From the NCBI GenBank assembly GCA_009602735.1, contig WELA01010214.1:589858-653857 (forward strand): a DNA stretch of 64,000 nt, given 5' to 3'. The notes below the pieces were generated by a model. It had not been told where the DNA came from. It was given only the letters and a program-made list of their open reading frames with translations, and searched no databases. Of the stretch, positions 1-12,011 are shown piece after piece. The stretch's first letter is position 1. Each line of letters opens with the position of its first letter. This DNA is from Mesotaenium endlicherianum (Eukaryota; Streptophyta; Zygnematophyceae; Zygnematales; Mesotaeniaceae). The position numbers and the translations under genes are program-made.

Positions 1-757
1 CACGCACACTCTCAACACGCCTGCCCCCTGCCCCCTGTCCCCCTGGTCTTTTTTCTAACATTCGGCTCTCCTTCCCCGCCCCAATCGCATGCAGATTGAC
101 CGCAGGTGTGCTGACGTCGGCTCGATTCAGCGTGGTTTTTTCTCTCCTCTCGTGCCGTGGGGAGAGCGCAGTGCGCGCGCTGGGTTGTGCTCTCTGAGGC
201 TGGCGCACCCCCCTTCTGCGTCTCTCCACGACAACTGGTCGGGCGAAGGCCGACCGCGCCACCCTCTCCTTGGTGGAGAAGCTGCGGGGGAAAGCTGTCA
301 TGTCAAGCTCGCTTGCCGCCTGCCCCAGCTGCCACCTCCACTACTGCTTCTAGAAGGGAGGGAGACACCTGGCAGCACCCTGTGGATGGTCTCAGATGTC
401 CAGAGCCTGCCAGCCTTGCCAGCCAGCCAGTCAGCCAGCCAGCCAGTCAGTCAGTCAGTCGGTCAGTCAGCCAGTCAGTCAGTCAGTCAGTTTGCCCTTG
501 TGAATCCCGCCCCTACAGCCTGGATGCCGTCTGGAGACTGGCTGCTCCCCCCTTACACCACAAGGGTCCTACCCCACCCTCCTCTTCCACCTTCCTCCCC
601 TTCAACTCTCGTGTGGCATTTGATGCCCCTTGTCTGTTGCATCGGCTGCTGGGCCCGTGCTCAGCAGAAGCTGCCCCCGATGGGAGCGGGTGAGCTTCTC
701 AGAGCGTTGATGCGCTGCATCTGCGGTGGTGATGGCTGCTGGTGTGCGAATGTGCAG
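1..757. other. Intron-like, CT-rich sequence upstream of the first visible PEX12 exon
   Basis: No exon recognised. The stretch holds a tetranucleotide array (AGTC/AGCC) at about 417-490 and long pyrimidine tracts. Long open frames here are by-products of simple sequence and GC content. It is most simply an intron of PEX12. Confidence 0.5.
417..490. repeat. Tetranucleotide microsatellite (AGCC/AGTC)n
   Basis: Interspersed CCAG/TCAG units repeat about 18 times, in the presumed PEX12 intron. Confidence 0.9.
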
Positions 758-1361
758 ATGAACGCGTCGCAGCAGATAGCGGATAGGCGACAGCGCGAGT
801 ACGGCCGCCTCAGGGGACCCTCCTTCCTGCAGGTTCTTTCTTACGCTCTGCCTGCCCGCCTGTCCTTCCTCTTCCCCCCCTTACCCTCGCCTCTCCTTGT
901 TTGCCAGCTCTTCTGGGCCTGCCCGGCTTCCTGCCCCTCTTCCTCCCCTTCCCCCTGCCTCCCCTTGTTGGCCTGCGCGTGTGGGCGGGCATGGACGTGC
1001 GCGAGAAGGAGCGGGAGGGCCAGGCAACACGCCGTTCGTCCCCCTCTTTTGATTTCCTTCTGCTTGTTCAGCCTTCCTCTCGACCTGCAGTTTCCTTCTG
1101 CCTCGTCCCGCTCTGTCCCAATTGCATCCGTCTTCTTCTTTTTCAGCCATGCCGCACCTCGCCTTCTTCCTCTTCCTGCTCAGCTTCCACCTTCCAACTT
1201 GCATATTCTTCTTTCTCTTTGGCTCCAGCGCCCCCCCCGCCAACTCGTGGGGTGCCCTTCTGATCACGCAGGAGCGATTGAGTGTGACGTGCTCGACGCG
1301 CCTAGCATGCGGAGCCCAGCAGGGGTGCATTGTGGCTTGAATTTGGAATGCCGAAAGAGAG

Positions 1362-1393
<32 letters not shown>

Positions 1394-2358
1394 AGGGAGA
1401 GAGAGAGAGAGAGAGCAGCCCTTGAGTGCTCGTCTCGGTAGAGCGTGTGTGCATGTGCGGGGGCGTCAAGACTTGCAGCCGCACCCCCTCTCTTCAATGT
1501 CATTCTACTGGCACGGCAGAAACTCAGGTAGGGAGGGCCCTGTGTGAGTTGCATGCCAACCCTGGCAGGCAGGCATGCAGGCAGGCAGGCTGGCGGGTAG
1601 AGCTGAGGGCCGAGGAGTCCCCCATGCATGCTGATTGCAGCCTGAGTGAGAGCATACGAGTGCAGTTGTGAGCGCATGCATCCCGAACACGAGTGCTCAC
1701 TGGACGACGCCCGCGGGCATTCTCGCGTGTGTCTCTCTCTCTTGGCGGCAATGTCTACCAATAGGGCAGGTCTCGGGGCGGCGTCGTACGCGGTCGTACA
1801 TTGACCTCGCGCGTCACCAAGCGCCGTGATTTATTTTGTGTGTCTCCGCGCGGCGGTGCATTTCAGTCGCACGTGTTTCCGGGCAGCGGTGCACGTCGGT
1901 TGTGTGTGTCTCCGTGCAACGATGTACTGTGTACAGTGACCGTGTGGGTCACTGGGGCCACAGCTCGTATTGATCGTGTGTGTCTCTGGCTGGCGATCTT
2001 TTCTGATCGGGTTTCTCCTTTGGCCTGGGGCGGGCGTGGGTTGCGATTGTGTCGCGCGCGCGCGCGGGCAATGCAGGCGGTGCAGCGGGGCCTCATGCAG
2101 GCGGGCTACTCGGTGCTCGACACTGCCCAGACCGGCCTCATCGCCGTCGTCTTTCTCTTCAAGGTTGGTTCACGCCCAGCACTCGTGCCCACGCTCGTGC
2201 CTGCGCTCGCGCTCGCCAGCGAGGGGGCAGTGCCTCTCGGTGGAAGCCCGGCGGTTTGGGGGGAGTGCTTGCTGCGGCGCTTGGTGTGGCATTGGGAACT
2301 CCTGCTTCTTTTTCCGCTTTTTGCTCTCAAGAACCTCATGTATTGAAAGTCGCAGTCA

Positions 2359-2398
<40 letters not shown>

Positions 2399-4267
2399 CA
2401 CACACACGCGCACGCACACACACATGCACATACACATGCACACACACACGCGCGCGCCCGCTCTTCAGGCGCGAGCAGAAAGGGCCAGTGCCTTGTGTCG
2501 TTGGGACATGCTTACACGCGCTTTGGCGGGGGCATGAGCTTTCATGTGTAACAATGAACGGCGGCTTCGCACTCAATACACACGCACGTCAGCGACACGC
2601 GCTGCAGGACGAGCCGCCGCGCAGAGGGACCAGCTCCGGGCACAGCTCGGGGCACCAGGCTCGCTGAGCTCATGCCACATGGCCTAGCAGTGCCTCTTCC
2701 TGCTGCTCCACGCTCGTCTTTATCGCACTCGCTGTCAACAAGCTGATGCGCTGCGCTGCGCTGTGCTCGGCTGTCCTGAGCTGGGCTGTGCTGCCATGGA
2801 CCTCCGCTGAGCTGCTGGTGGGCTTGGCTTGCAGATAGCCGAGTGGTGGTACCAGAGCGCCGAGCCCAGGGTCACTGCTCCCACCGCCTACCCTCCTCCC
2901 CCGCCGCCTCCTGCCCCCAAGGTGTGCAATTGCTTGCTCTGTGGGTGTGCCCTTCTCGGTGTCTTTCTCTCCTTGCCTCTCCCTGTACCTCTCCCACCGT
3001 GCCCCTCTCCGGCGCCTCTCAGCACCTCTCTGTGCTTCCCTTTGTGTGCCTCCCTCTTTGTACCTTTCTTTTTGCCTCTCTTTGCATGTCTCTGTTCCCT
3101 AGTCACGGGGGTGTCAGTCGACAATTTGCCTTATCCGGCCTAATCTGGACGCGTCACCGTCGTGCATGACACGGGCAGAGCAGCAGCTGCCGGGCGGCAC
3201 ACTGTGAGCATGCCAGCTGTTCTCAGCCGTCTGTTGGGTGTGCTCTGCGGGGCTGACAACTGGCAGGCTGTGGAGGGGGGCCTGCCGCTTCCCAAAGATC
3301 CCCGCAAGTGCCCGCTGTGCAGCGGCACGCGGACCAACCCGGCCATGGCTGCCGTCTCCGGCTTTGTGTTCTGCTACCCCTGCATCTTCACCTACGTGCA
3401 GCAGGTACGTGCGTGTCTGCGTCACTCGTGCCAACACATTCTTATTTCCTCCGCCTGCGCGCAACGTGTCTTCTTGCCTGGCAGCCACTGCGCTGTTCCT
3501 GCGTCTCACGCAGCAGTGGTTTGCGTTTGTCCCAGTGGCAGGGGGTCCGCCACTGTACTGCTGGTTCAATGCTCTTCTGGAGGCTTGAGATTGCGCCACC
3601 TGCACACTCTTTTCGGTCTCATTAATGAAACTGTGAGGGTGAGAGCAAGTAGTTAGCAAAACGACAAGTGTCGAGGACTGAGTGATGAGCGCTGATTGTC
3701 GAGCTGCACTTGGGACCGAGGGACGAGTGAGTGGCGTGCGGGCGTAGCTGGTGAGAGTCAGACCTGGGCAGCAGATGCCTAGCACATTCACGAGCAGTCG
3801 AGAGCATGCTTGCTTCCGCGTGGAATGGTACGGATTCAGCTGAGAGGTTAGTGATCCGTGCACTGCCAGCTGGCAGCTCTGACATCGCCCGTATGGGCTC
3901 TCGCCAGCTGTCAGCGATGGGCGAAGAGAGCACAGATATTGAGTGGGTCGAGTTGCACGTGCTCTTCTTTCTCGTGCTTCACTGTTTCTCGAGCCTGCCT
4001 AACGTACTTTACAACCTAAAAGTTGATAGGGAGAAAACAACATGAACAACAAGAACAGTTACGACTATCTTTTTGCATTTGAAAGTGCTCGACGGCAATT
4101 CTCGTGGGAGAAGGGTGGGATAAAGAACACTCATCAGTGGTCGTAACAGCCATCAAAATTGACAATCGGGCGTGCGTGTGCGTGTGGGTGTGCAGTATGA
4201 AAGGTGTCCAATCACGCTCATCCCGTCGACGGTGGACCAGATCAGGCGGCTGTACCATAGTGCTTAG
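758..4267 (+). CDS. PEX12: PEX12 peroxisome biogenesis factor 12, C-terminal five exons (gene continues upstream)
   Basis: Peroxin of the RING complex (PEX2/PEX10/PEX12) that ubiquitinates the import receptor PEX5 at the peroxisomal membrane. Exons read by homology and splice sites: 758-832, 2077-2163, 2835-2921, 3267-3404, 4196-4267; all are phase 0 and total 153 codons including the stop. Seen in the translation: an RLRGPSFLQ segment, a hydrophobic [13 protein letters not shown] membrane segment, EWWYQSAE followed by a proline run and PAPK, then a degenerate RING (KCPLC...[10 protein letters not shown]...YERCPIT) and the family-typical end DQIRRLYH. The RING lacks several zinc ligands, which is normal for PEX12. 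Plant PEX12 is close to 390 residues, so more than half of the protein should lie before position 758; I could not find those exons in 1-757 and assume they lie left of the window. The final exon was placed by the Y-x-R-C-P-I-T motif after a CAG acceptor. Confidence 0.9.
1351..1417. repeat. Compound (GA)n(GT)n(GA)n microsatellite
   Basis: Alternating GA, GT and GA dinucleotide tracts lie in the large intron between PEX12 exons 758-832 and 2077-2163. They create spurious open frames on both strands. Confidence 0.95.
2360..2452. repeat. (CA)n microsatellite
   Basis: CA repeats with occasional CG and TG interruptions lie in the PEX12 intron 2164-2834. Confidence 0.95.
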
Positions 4268-5835
4268 GTTCTGTCTTGGGTAGATTATTCTCGGCAGATG
4301 AAGGAATATACATGTTCTTTCAGTATATACTATATACAGAGGCATTCATAGGGTACATTTTGACGTCATATGATTCAGGTTAAGCCGAGGGGCGGGTGTG
4401 CTTTGTAGCTTGTTTAAACAGACTTGCCATTGGAGGCTATGCCAAAGCTTCTTTGTGGTATTTAGAGGTAGCCTCCCTATAGAGTAGGGAGCTTGTTGGC
4501 AATTTATGCAGATGTAGAGGTAGAAGGAAAACATGCCCTAAGGTAACTGGGTTTCCCGCGGTTGCATATTCAAGGTGCTACCCTGGTTAAGTAGTAAGTC
4601 GTGTATCCGTATGTTGCAAGAAGGCACCATGTCTTCTGTAGTCTGTGTCTTTACCCCAGTCTTACTCCTGCGCATTTCTTTGTCCACCCATGTGTGCCCT
4701 TTCCTCTGCATAATGCCACCTCAACAGTTTTGGTGGCGAGTTCAACAAGCTCCATTCTTCCAGCTGGCCTGCTCAAATCATAGAGCCACGCCGACACATG
4801 TGCCGCTTATGTCAAACAACTGTCGCACGCATTAACCAGCATATGTCCTCCTCTGGCAGGCTAGTCAGCAGGCCTAGTTGAGGCGAGTAAACCTGACGAG
4901 ATCTATCTGAAGTGATGCTTCGAACTGAGTGAGAAGAGATTCTCTTCTGCTTTTTTTTTTGGTTACTATTTATGACGGAGGCAGACGCTTTCTTGTCAGA
5001 GGAGATGTAGAATATCCTAACCAGTGCCAAACTGTTCAGACCTCATCAAACTTATATTTCTCTTCACTTGCAATATACCTCCAACGCATGTATGCTGCTT
5101 ATCGAAAAAGGTTGAAGCCTAGTTACTTTTGCGCGAGTTTCGAGTGAGAACGACAACTTATCAAAAGCATACCCGTAGTTATTTGTGGAGTACGTTTAAT
5201 TGGCAGATGTAGCTTAGGCCACAGGTGACAGGGGTATGACGCCTTCAAATGTTGAGCGTGTCCGCGAGTCTGTCTCGCCCTTATTATAATACTCTACGAC
5301 AGGAGAAATCGGCAGGCCATGCTGTGGAAGTCTCGATTGCATGATTGGAGTGACTAGATCATGCTTTCAGCGAAGGAATTTTTGGGAGCCTCTTCCGTTT
5401 GCCTGAGATGGTCCGCGACCTGGCTTCCTACAGTATCATACCGGTCGCTAATTCACAGGTCTGTGTTCATGTTTTCACGTTGCCTGCCTGGCTCTTTGTC
5501 CTAGCATAGCTACTTGCGTCTCTTCTGTGTGCAGGCGTTACTGAACTAAAACGCAGTTTCTAACATATCTTTCAAATGAAGGTGTCGTATCTTCCTGAAC
5601 AACCAATTTGCCCCAGTTCATTCTGATGACACTTTCTTCTCTACAATCATGATTTCTCTTCTTCCTTTCGCCATGGACTTAATTATGGCATCGTCATCTC
5701 ATGCTGAGAATGGTTACATGTTTGTTCAATCGCCTTCTTGAATGTTGATGGTCCAGATGTTGCGCTTTATGTACTAGCCCAAATTAATAGATACATATGC
5801 TTCTTTGATGTTGCAGACATCGTGGGATCAAGTTT
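4268..5835. other. Intergenic region between PEX12 and the cupin gene
   Basis: AT-rich sequence without recognisable coding similarity. It should contain the PEX12 3' UTR and the cupin promoter. Short open frames at 4575-4835 and 4929-5147 have no family features. Confidence 0.6.
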
Positions 5836-8041
5836 ATGGCATCTCTACAGGTGACAGCTCACAAGCTTCCAAGAAACGGCCTGTTTCCTAACAGCAGCAT
5901 CAATGGCTTGCCACTTCTCATATACCGCCACGCTTTCTCGCCGGAAGCTGAAGGGTAAGCTCGCCACTGTTTAATTATTAAATTGGAAATTGTCTTGGTT
6001 GCCTTCTATATTTTTGGAAAAGAGATGATTTCCTATATAATTTTGTATTTGTAAATTAAGGAGACCATGCTCCGGCCAGTCAAGGAACGGTCAGTTGCTT
6101 TTGCAACTTCAGACGCCAAGTAAAACCATCATATACGCGTATCTGACAAATGCAGCACGCTGAGGCACCCATGGGTAAGGTGCATTCCGAGGCGTGGGTT
6201 GGCTGAAACTCGACCACTATTAATTTGCGATTCATAGGATAATCTCAACATCACCGACAACTATCTTGCTGTCGGCGCTTGCAAGTTGACCAAAGAAAGT
6301 CATGTATGAAAGAAGCACACTCTGGGGCCCCCTTCTCGCGCGTGCATTTCCTCCTATACTCTATACCCTCTTGCCAATCTGCAAACAATCTGGCCGGGAA
6401 TGCAGGCTTGGCATCAAGCTGGCAAGCCACATAGAGTCGGTTTTCGGCAGCCATGGCTTCCCCCCGCAGTGGCGCTATGGTATGTATCCGTACGCACATT
6501 TCCACAGCACGAGCCATGAAGTGCTGGGCGTGTACCAGGGCTCTGCTAGGCTACGCTTCGGCGGCCATGGCCAGGCAGCTGTGGAGGAGGAGGTGCAGCC
6601 TGGCGACGTCATTGTCATCCCAGGTGAGGGGGATTTCACACGTGCAACACCGCTCTTATTTTCTGGAGGTCATGCCTGGACGCAGCTGTTTCAGCTGTAG
6701 TCGATTAGGTTACTGTGTATTAGTGACCTGTTGCTGTTGTCGGAATTTTTCTACTTGCATCAGGCAGATGGTTGAGGCTGCTCCTGTCCCTTCGACAACG
6801 CTCAGCAGCAGCTGACGGTACTGCCTGAAGAGAACTTGTGAGTGAACGAGGAGGGGGTGCTCTTGGGCAGCAATGCACGTCCCTCGGATTGCTTCTGATG
6901 CTCTTTCTCGTGTTGTGTCTGTAGGGGGGTAGAAAGGGGGGGGACTCTTATTGTTGTCGCGTTCTTGTTGAAGCCCGGAGGTGTCCTGGTGCATGTGTCT
7001 CAACATTTGCCTAGTGATAGGTGCTTTTCTTTTTTTTGGGTTGGACACTGATGGTGTCATGTGCCACCATAGCACGAGTGGTGCAGGTAGTCCGCCCACA
7101 GTCCAGCCCACCATTCCTCTCTGCTAATGTTCTCAAAACATGTGATTGACGCGCTAATATGCAGGGTCTTGTTTGGTTGTCTATGTCTGTCGTGTGTGTA
7201 CGTTGTGACGTGTATCTAATCAATGTAGAAAGGGCATGCATGTTCTGCTTAAGCAGGCAGAAGGTTAGTGTAGTTTGACCATCAAAGCTCAAAATCTCTG
7301 TGGCATCCTCAAAAACTCTGACCATGTACGATTCAGGGGCAGTTATCATGAGACCATGGACTGTGGGCTGGCAAGGGACAGATTGTCGTGTCAATTTGCA
7401 CAGTGTCTGGTATAAGCTGTCGGAGCTGTTGAAAGCTCTTGACGACGAGTGCACCACTTTCAAGTCGTCCGCGCGCGATGTGTTCACATTTTCGACCGGA
7501 TGATGTGACCGAAGCCGGTCATAATCTGGCTTGAGGGCATCGTCGAGTGCTGCGGCTTGAAGTGGGAGTTTGACGAATTAAGATCCTTGTCCTTTTTTGC
7601 AGACCTTGCTCTGAAGGGGTTCCGCATTCAGACGACATGTTCGTCTTTGCTGTCGCTATCACTGCATGGTTTGGCCGCTGGAGCATGCACCTAAGATCTA
7701 TAATGTACAACCCTCTTGCACATGCTTGAGCACCTTCTTGCCTACTGAAGGCTCGCTTGCTGCTGCCTCCCGCTGCTTCCATTCCGATGATGTCTTTCGG
7801 CTGTGTTCTGTGTTTCGACTGACGTGTCGTCGCAGCTGGAGTTGCCCACAACAGCGTTGACATGCGAGACGGTTTCAGCATGGTGGGCGCATATCCTGAG
7901 GGTAAGAACTGGGATATGTGCTGTGGGAAAGATGCGCAAGAGTACAACAAGGCTGAGGCGGTCATCAAGGGTCTAGATCTGCCCTCGCAAGACCCTGTGT
8001 TTGGCAATGATGGGCCCCTGCATCGGCACTGGAGGAAGTAA
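5836..8041 (+). CDS. YjlB-like cupin domain protein, 3 exons
   Basis: Small single-cupin protein of the family typified by Bacillus YjlB; the biochemical role of the family is not established. Exons 5836-5954, 6406-6623 and 7836-8041 give 543 nt, 180 residues plus stop, and junction phases (2 then 1) close exactly. Visible features: an N-terminal PNSSINGLPLLIYRHAF strand; metal-site motif 1 (HFHSTSHEVLGV, giving two His and a Glu); the strand E-x-G-D-V-I-V-I-P; motif 2 GVAHNSVDM; the family signature VGAYPEGKNWDMC; and a C-terminal DPVFGNDGPL...W. The start is the only in-frame ATG before the conserved N-terminus. A cytosolic location is likely because no leader is visible. The family is well known in bacteria and fungi. 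That and the exon structure argue for an established nuclear gene rather than contamination. Confidence 0.88.
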
Positions 8042-9371
8042 AGGGCAGTTTGCAGAAGTATAGCACCCCTCGTCCCGTTGTATGATATGTACATAGAAGT
8101 GCTGTTTGATTTTATCTTAGTGTCGTATGGAGGTGCATAGTTTGAACTCACTTGGTGAAAAACTTGTTGTGTAGCATCAATCTGTGGGTTTGTACATATT
8201 GGTGGTTTTGTTTTTGTGAAGGCAAGTTGACGTGTTGTAGTTTCTCATAAGGGACAGGCAAAAATGGTATACTCTTGAGTTCAAGGGGGTTCACGCAGCA
8301 TTGGTTGTAATATGAAGCGATATGTATAGATACATTTTTATATTGCCAACAGTTGAGATTTTTTGGAGCTGAGAGTTACCATCTTCTTGTTTTGTACAAG
8401 CTTGGCATTCAACAAATTCAAAGTAAAAGATGGTGGCCAAAGTGCTCTAGAGGACCTGATTAAAATTCTTGGAATTTTTTCTTTTTTGTATGTATCAATT
8501 GAGTTCAAATTATACTTAGGCTAGGTTCAACTTTGTCAACGTTAGATATGTCCACTTCCAAGGTCAGTGTTAGAAACCACACAAAAGAATTATGTGATAT
8601 GAAATGTTACCTTACATTTTTGCTTGTCCTTTTCTTCTGGTCATTTGATGTCCACTGTGTTCAAGAATGCAATCTTTGCCGTCAACAACTTTTTCTGAGT
8701 TGACGATAGAATCCATGGCGGTTGTTAGTACTTCACATCCTCATCAAGATATAAGTAGTTTGATCGTCTACAAAAACAAGCAAACAATCAGCGTGAGTGC
8801 CCTTTTGACGAAGACTGCTTATTGTAGCAAGGTGCACCACCAGGTTTTGGAAATATATTTGCTTTCACGTGATTTCTTCAAGTTCTTCCGGTTTCGTATT
8901 ATCATGATTCTTTGTCATACGAAAGTCTACCAGGCTGAGACCGGCTGAGATGGGCTGAGACCACCAAATTAAGTCAAAGTGTGGAAGAGATCAACTTTTG
9001 CAGATTAGCGTGTAGTTAATATGAACATTGCGACGTATTGGCTGGGTTGCTGCAACCTGTCACCAACCCGAATCTGTTGGAAATAGTTTGTCACTGTCAG
9101 GACGTCACGAAAACGAGAGCCGTTCGTCGTCGGGAAACAATGTGACATCCGCTGGTGGGGATGCTCGAGGTTCTCCATCACCATGTCCTGGAGAATGGTT
9201 CGCATGAGGTCATGTGACTTAAAACAATCTTAGGAAAGGTCTCCTAAAATATTGCAACGCTACTGCTATATAGCGGGTCTTTGAAGAAGTTTTGCATGTA
9301 GCAATAGTTGCAAGAACATTCTATTTCAGTTGCGACTAGGTCTTGTTCGTGAGAAAGAGATATATATCAAC
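8042..9371. other. Intergenic region between the cupin gene and PBG1
   Basis: AT-rich, no recognisable gene. It holds the cupin 3' UTR and the PBG1 5' flank. An open frame at 8667-8948 shows no family features. Confidence 0.6.
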
Positions 9372-12011
9372 ATGTTCTCCACCGTGCCGCATCCGTATAC
9401 TGGAGCAGGTCATGTTCCTGGGCCTCCTCCCCTTCCACAGGATTATGTGGGGGAATCCTCGGCGCCGGAAGCTGCAGGCCACAAGTTTCAAGTTTCTGCG
9501 GGCCCTACTAAGCACTCACAGTGAGTCGTTACAACGTGGGAACACAAATGATATTTGAGTTCAGATGCTCAGGCACATTGCTTTTTTGTTTCTCTTGAGA
9601 GTTTTGAGTTTTCACACAGGCACGATACTGTGAGCAGCAAAGTGGGATGGAAAAAAGTATTGGAGGACTCACTTAGAGTATACATAAGGCTGACTTATTG
9701 CAAGTAATCAGTTGCCGAAGCCTGGATATCTTGTGCGAACATATGAGTTGGAAAGACCAACTTCTTAGTAATCTTTCGTGAACTCCTGTTCTCGAACGAC
9801 CGTTGAAATGGTAACAGTGTGTATGCTGCTTATGTGACCACGCCGCCTTTCATGTGCTTCCAGATAAACTTTAGAAAGCTTCATCCGCTGTATTTTACAT
9901 GTTTATGGTGGCAGGTACCCTGTGACCACAGGAACATCTGTATTGGGCATTACATATAAGGATGGCATTCTTATTGCAGCTGACACCATGGGTGTGTGAG
10001 CAGCTTCTTTTTTCATGCCATCTTCTCATTTGGAATTCGTGGTTATATTCAACCTGTAGCCTTTTGGCGGCCCTAATTATACTACTAAGTTTTGAGGCCG
10101 TTTGTTTTGATCGGAGCAGCAGAAGTGGACTGTTTGTGTCCTTTCCTGTCCTGTTGCTTTCTCTCTTGTTTGCAGCTGCTTGTCTATGCAACGCTGAAGT
10201 TGTGTTTTCTTTGAGGTCATCTGTTGGGTCGATGCAGCTCAGCTGCTGCAGCACCAATTCCCTATCATCCACTACCTCCTCTTTGTGAGTGCAGCTGCTT
10301 ATGGAAGTACGCTGCGGTACAAGTCGGTGGAGAGAATCAAGGCAGTTGGCAAGTATACTGCAATTGGGGCTACTGGAGAAATTAGTGACTTTTACCACCT
10401 CATGACCCTCCTTGATGAACTCATGTAGGCTCTCTGCGGACTCCGCCCCTCCATCTCACGTGCTTTTGGCTTTTACTCCAGCTATTACAGCGGGGTGGTT
10501 GTACCTCCCCATCATCATTGATAGTGCCTTCGTTATATCACAAAGCCTCATGCTTTTGGGGGATCAGGTCATATGTATTGATCGGCCTTGTGGGTGTGAT
10601 CTGCAGGACCAATGACTTCACATTTGACGACGGGATTGCGATGGGTCCTGAAGAGATCCACAATTACTTGAACCGCGTGTTGTACAATAGGCGGAACAAG
10701 TTTGACCCCCTCTGGAACAGCCTGGTCATTGGTGGCTACAAGGATGGCAAGCCATACCTTGGCACTGTAAGTTATATGCCAAGATGCTATGATGATCCCT
10801 TTCGGTTAGTTGCGATGAACCTCAGATAAATCGTCAGGAGGTATAAGCTTGCTGTGCTTTACATATTTGAAACCCTGAAGTCATGAGATTGGGAGTGGCC
10901 TGTGACAGGTGCAGACGATGTATGGCTGTTGGCAATGTGAACGGCCACCGGCGTGTGTGCACCAGCCAGGCAGAGCTTATGTTTCACCACTGTGAACCAG
11001 GTTTAGGGCTTCTCTACTGTCATGTCAGCAGCGAATATTTTGACACATGACAATGAGCTCATGGGCGGTTGACAGGTGGACAAGCTTGGAGTGCACTACA
11101 CGAGCCCCCATGTGGCGACGGGGTTTGGCAACCACCTTGCTCGTCCGATCTTCAGGAATGAACACCGCGAGGACATGACAGAGGAAGAAGGCATCAAGCT
11201 GCTGGAGAAGTGCCTGCGAGTGCTCTTCTACCGCGACAAGGCAGCCTTCAACAAAGTGCAGGTGGGATGACCTCATCATGTGCAGGGTGTGCATGCTCAT
11301 GCTTTGTGCATATATAGTCGCGTGCATCAATTTATGGACGGCCGAAGCTAAGTAAAGTGTTACTTATTTTCTCCGGTTGCTTGGGAGAACCATCTAGTAA
11401 CCATGCAATAATTGTCGTGTACTTGTAGGCCTGTAAGTCCCGTCCACACGCCACTCTCAAGCCTCTTGTTGATTGCATATTGTCGTAGAGAAGAAGTGAG
11501 ACCATCTAGAACCCCAAGAATGTCATTGGTAGAACTTCAAGCTGAACAATCTATTTGTACCCGCCTGATGCCAAGTATGGGCTTAGCAGCCCTGTTGGGG
11601 GGAGGCCACGTGAGAGCACCTCACAATGGCTTTGGAGTGTGCAGGACGGGCCTTACTTTGATGCTGGCTTCCATGATCAAGGATTGGCAATCACCTCTTA
11701 TAATGACGTGAAGCCTGTCAAGATGCCTGGTGCTGCTATTGTCTAGGTTGTAGACCTTCTCGTTGATTTTATGAGGATAGACGTGAAGCATGAATTACCA
11801 CACCCTAGTGTCACGTGACACGAGCTGCTTTCACTCTTCATTGTGGACTCGGGATTGCAGGGGTGAGTGCTGAGCACCTTGTCGTGTGATGTTGCAGATT
11901 GCAAAGATCACGGCAGCAGGAGTGGAGGTGTCGAAGCCGTATGCTTTGACAAGCAAGTGGGACTACAACTTCTTTGTGAATCCAACTAAGGGTGTGGAAG
12001 GGTCGTGGTAA
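9372..12011 (+). CDS. PBG1: 20S proteasome subunit beta type-4 (beta-7), 6 exons
   Basis: Non-catalytic beta-7 subunit (plant PBG1, animal PSMB4) of the 20S proteasome core. Exons 9372-9520, 9915-9991, 10295-10424, 10607-10766, 11076-11261 and 11898-12011 total 816 nt, 271 residues plus stop; all intron phases match. Seen: a short prosegment; the beginning of the N-terminal nucleophile fold (TTGTSVLGITYKDGILIAAD); YGSTLRYKSVERIKAVG; GEISDF; the family marker EIHNYLNRVLYNRRNKF followed by PLWNSLVIGG; VATGFGNHLARPI; LLEKCLRVLFYRDKAA; and a C-terminus ending GVEGSW. Exon 3 ends two bases into the Met codon of DELM, with a GTAGGC donor. The last exon is placed by IAKITAAGVEVSKPY. Length matches the family. 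The intron at 11262-11897 contains an open stretch (11555-11746) that I do not think is coding. Confidence 0.95.

Noticed and set aside
89-1441. 450-codon open frame on the plus strand
   Set aside because: Made of pyrimidine-rich and microsatellite intron sequence. The true PEX12 exon 758-832 lies within it, but the frame outside that exon has no family similarity.
11555-11746. Open stretch within a PBG1 intron (SQWLWSVQDGPYFDAGF...)
   Set aside because: It looks somewhat protein-like, but the PBG1 protein is complete without it and I recognise no family.
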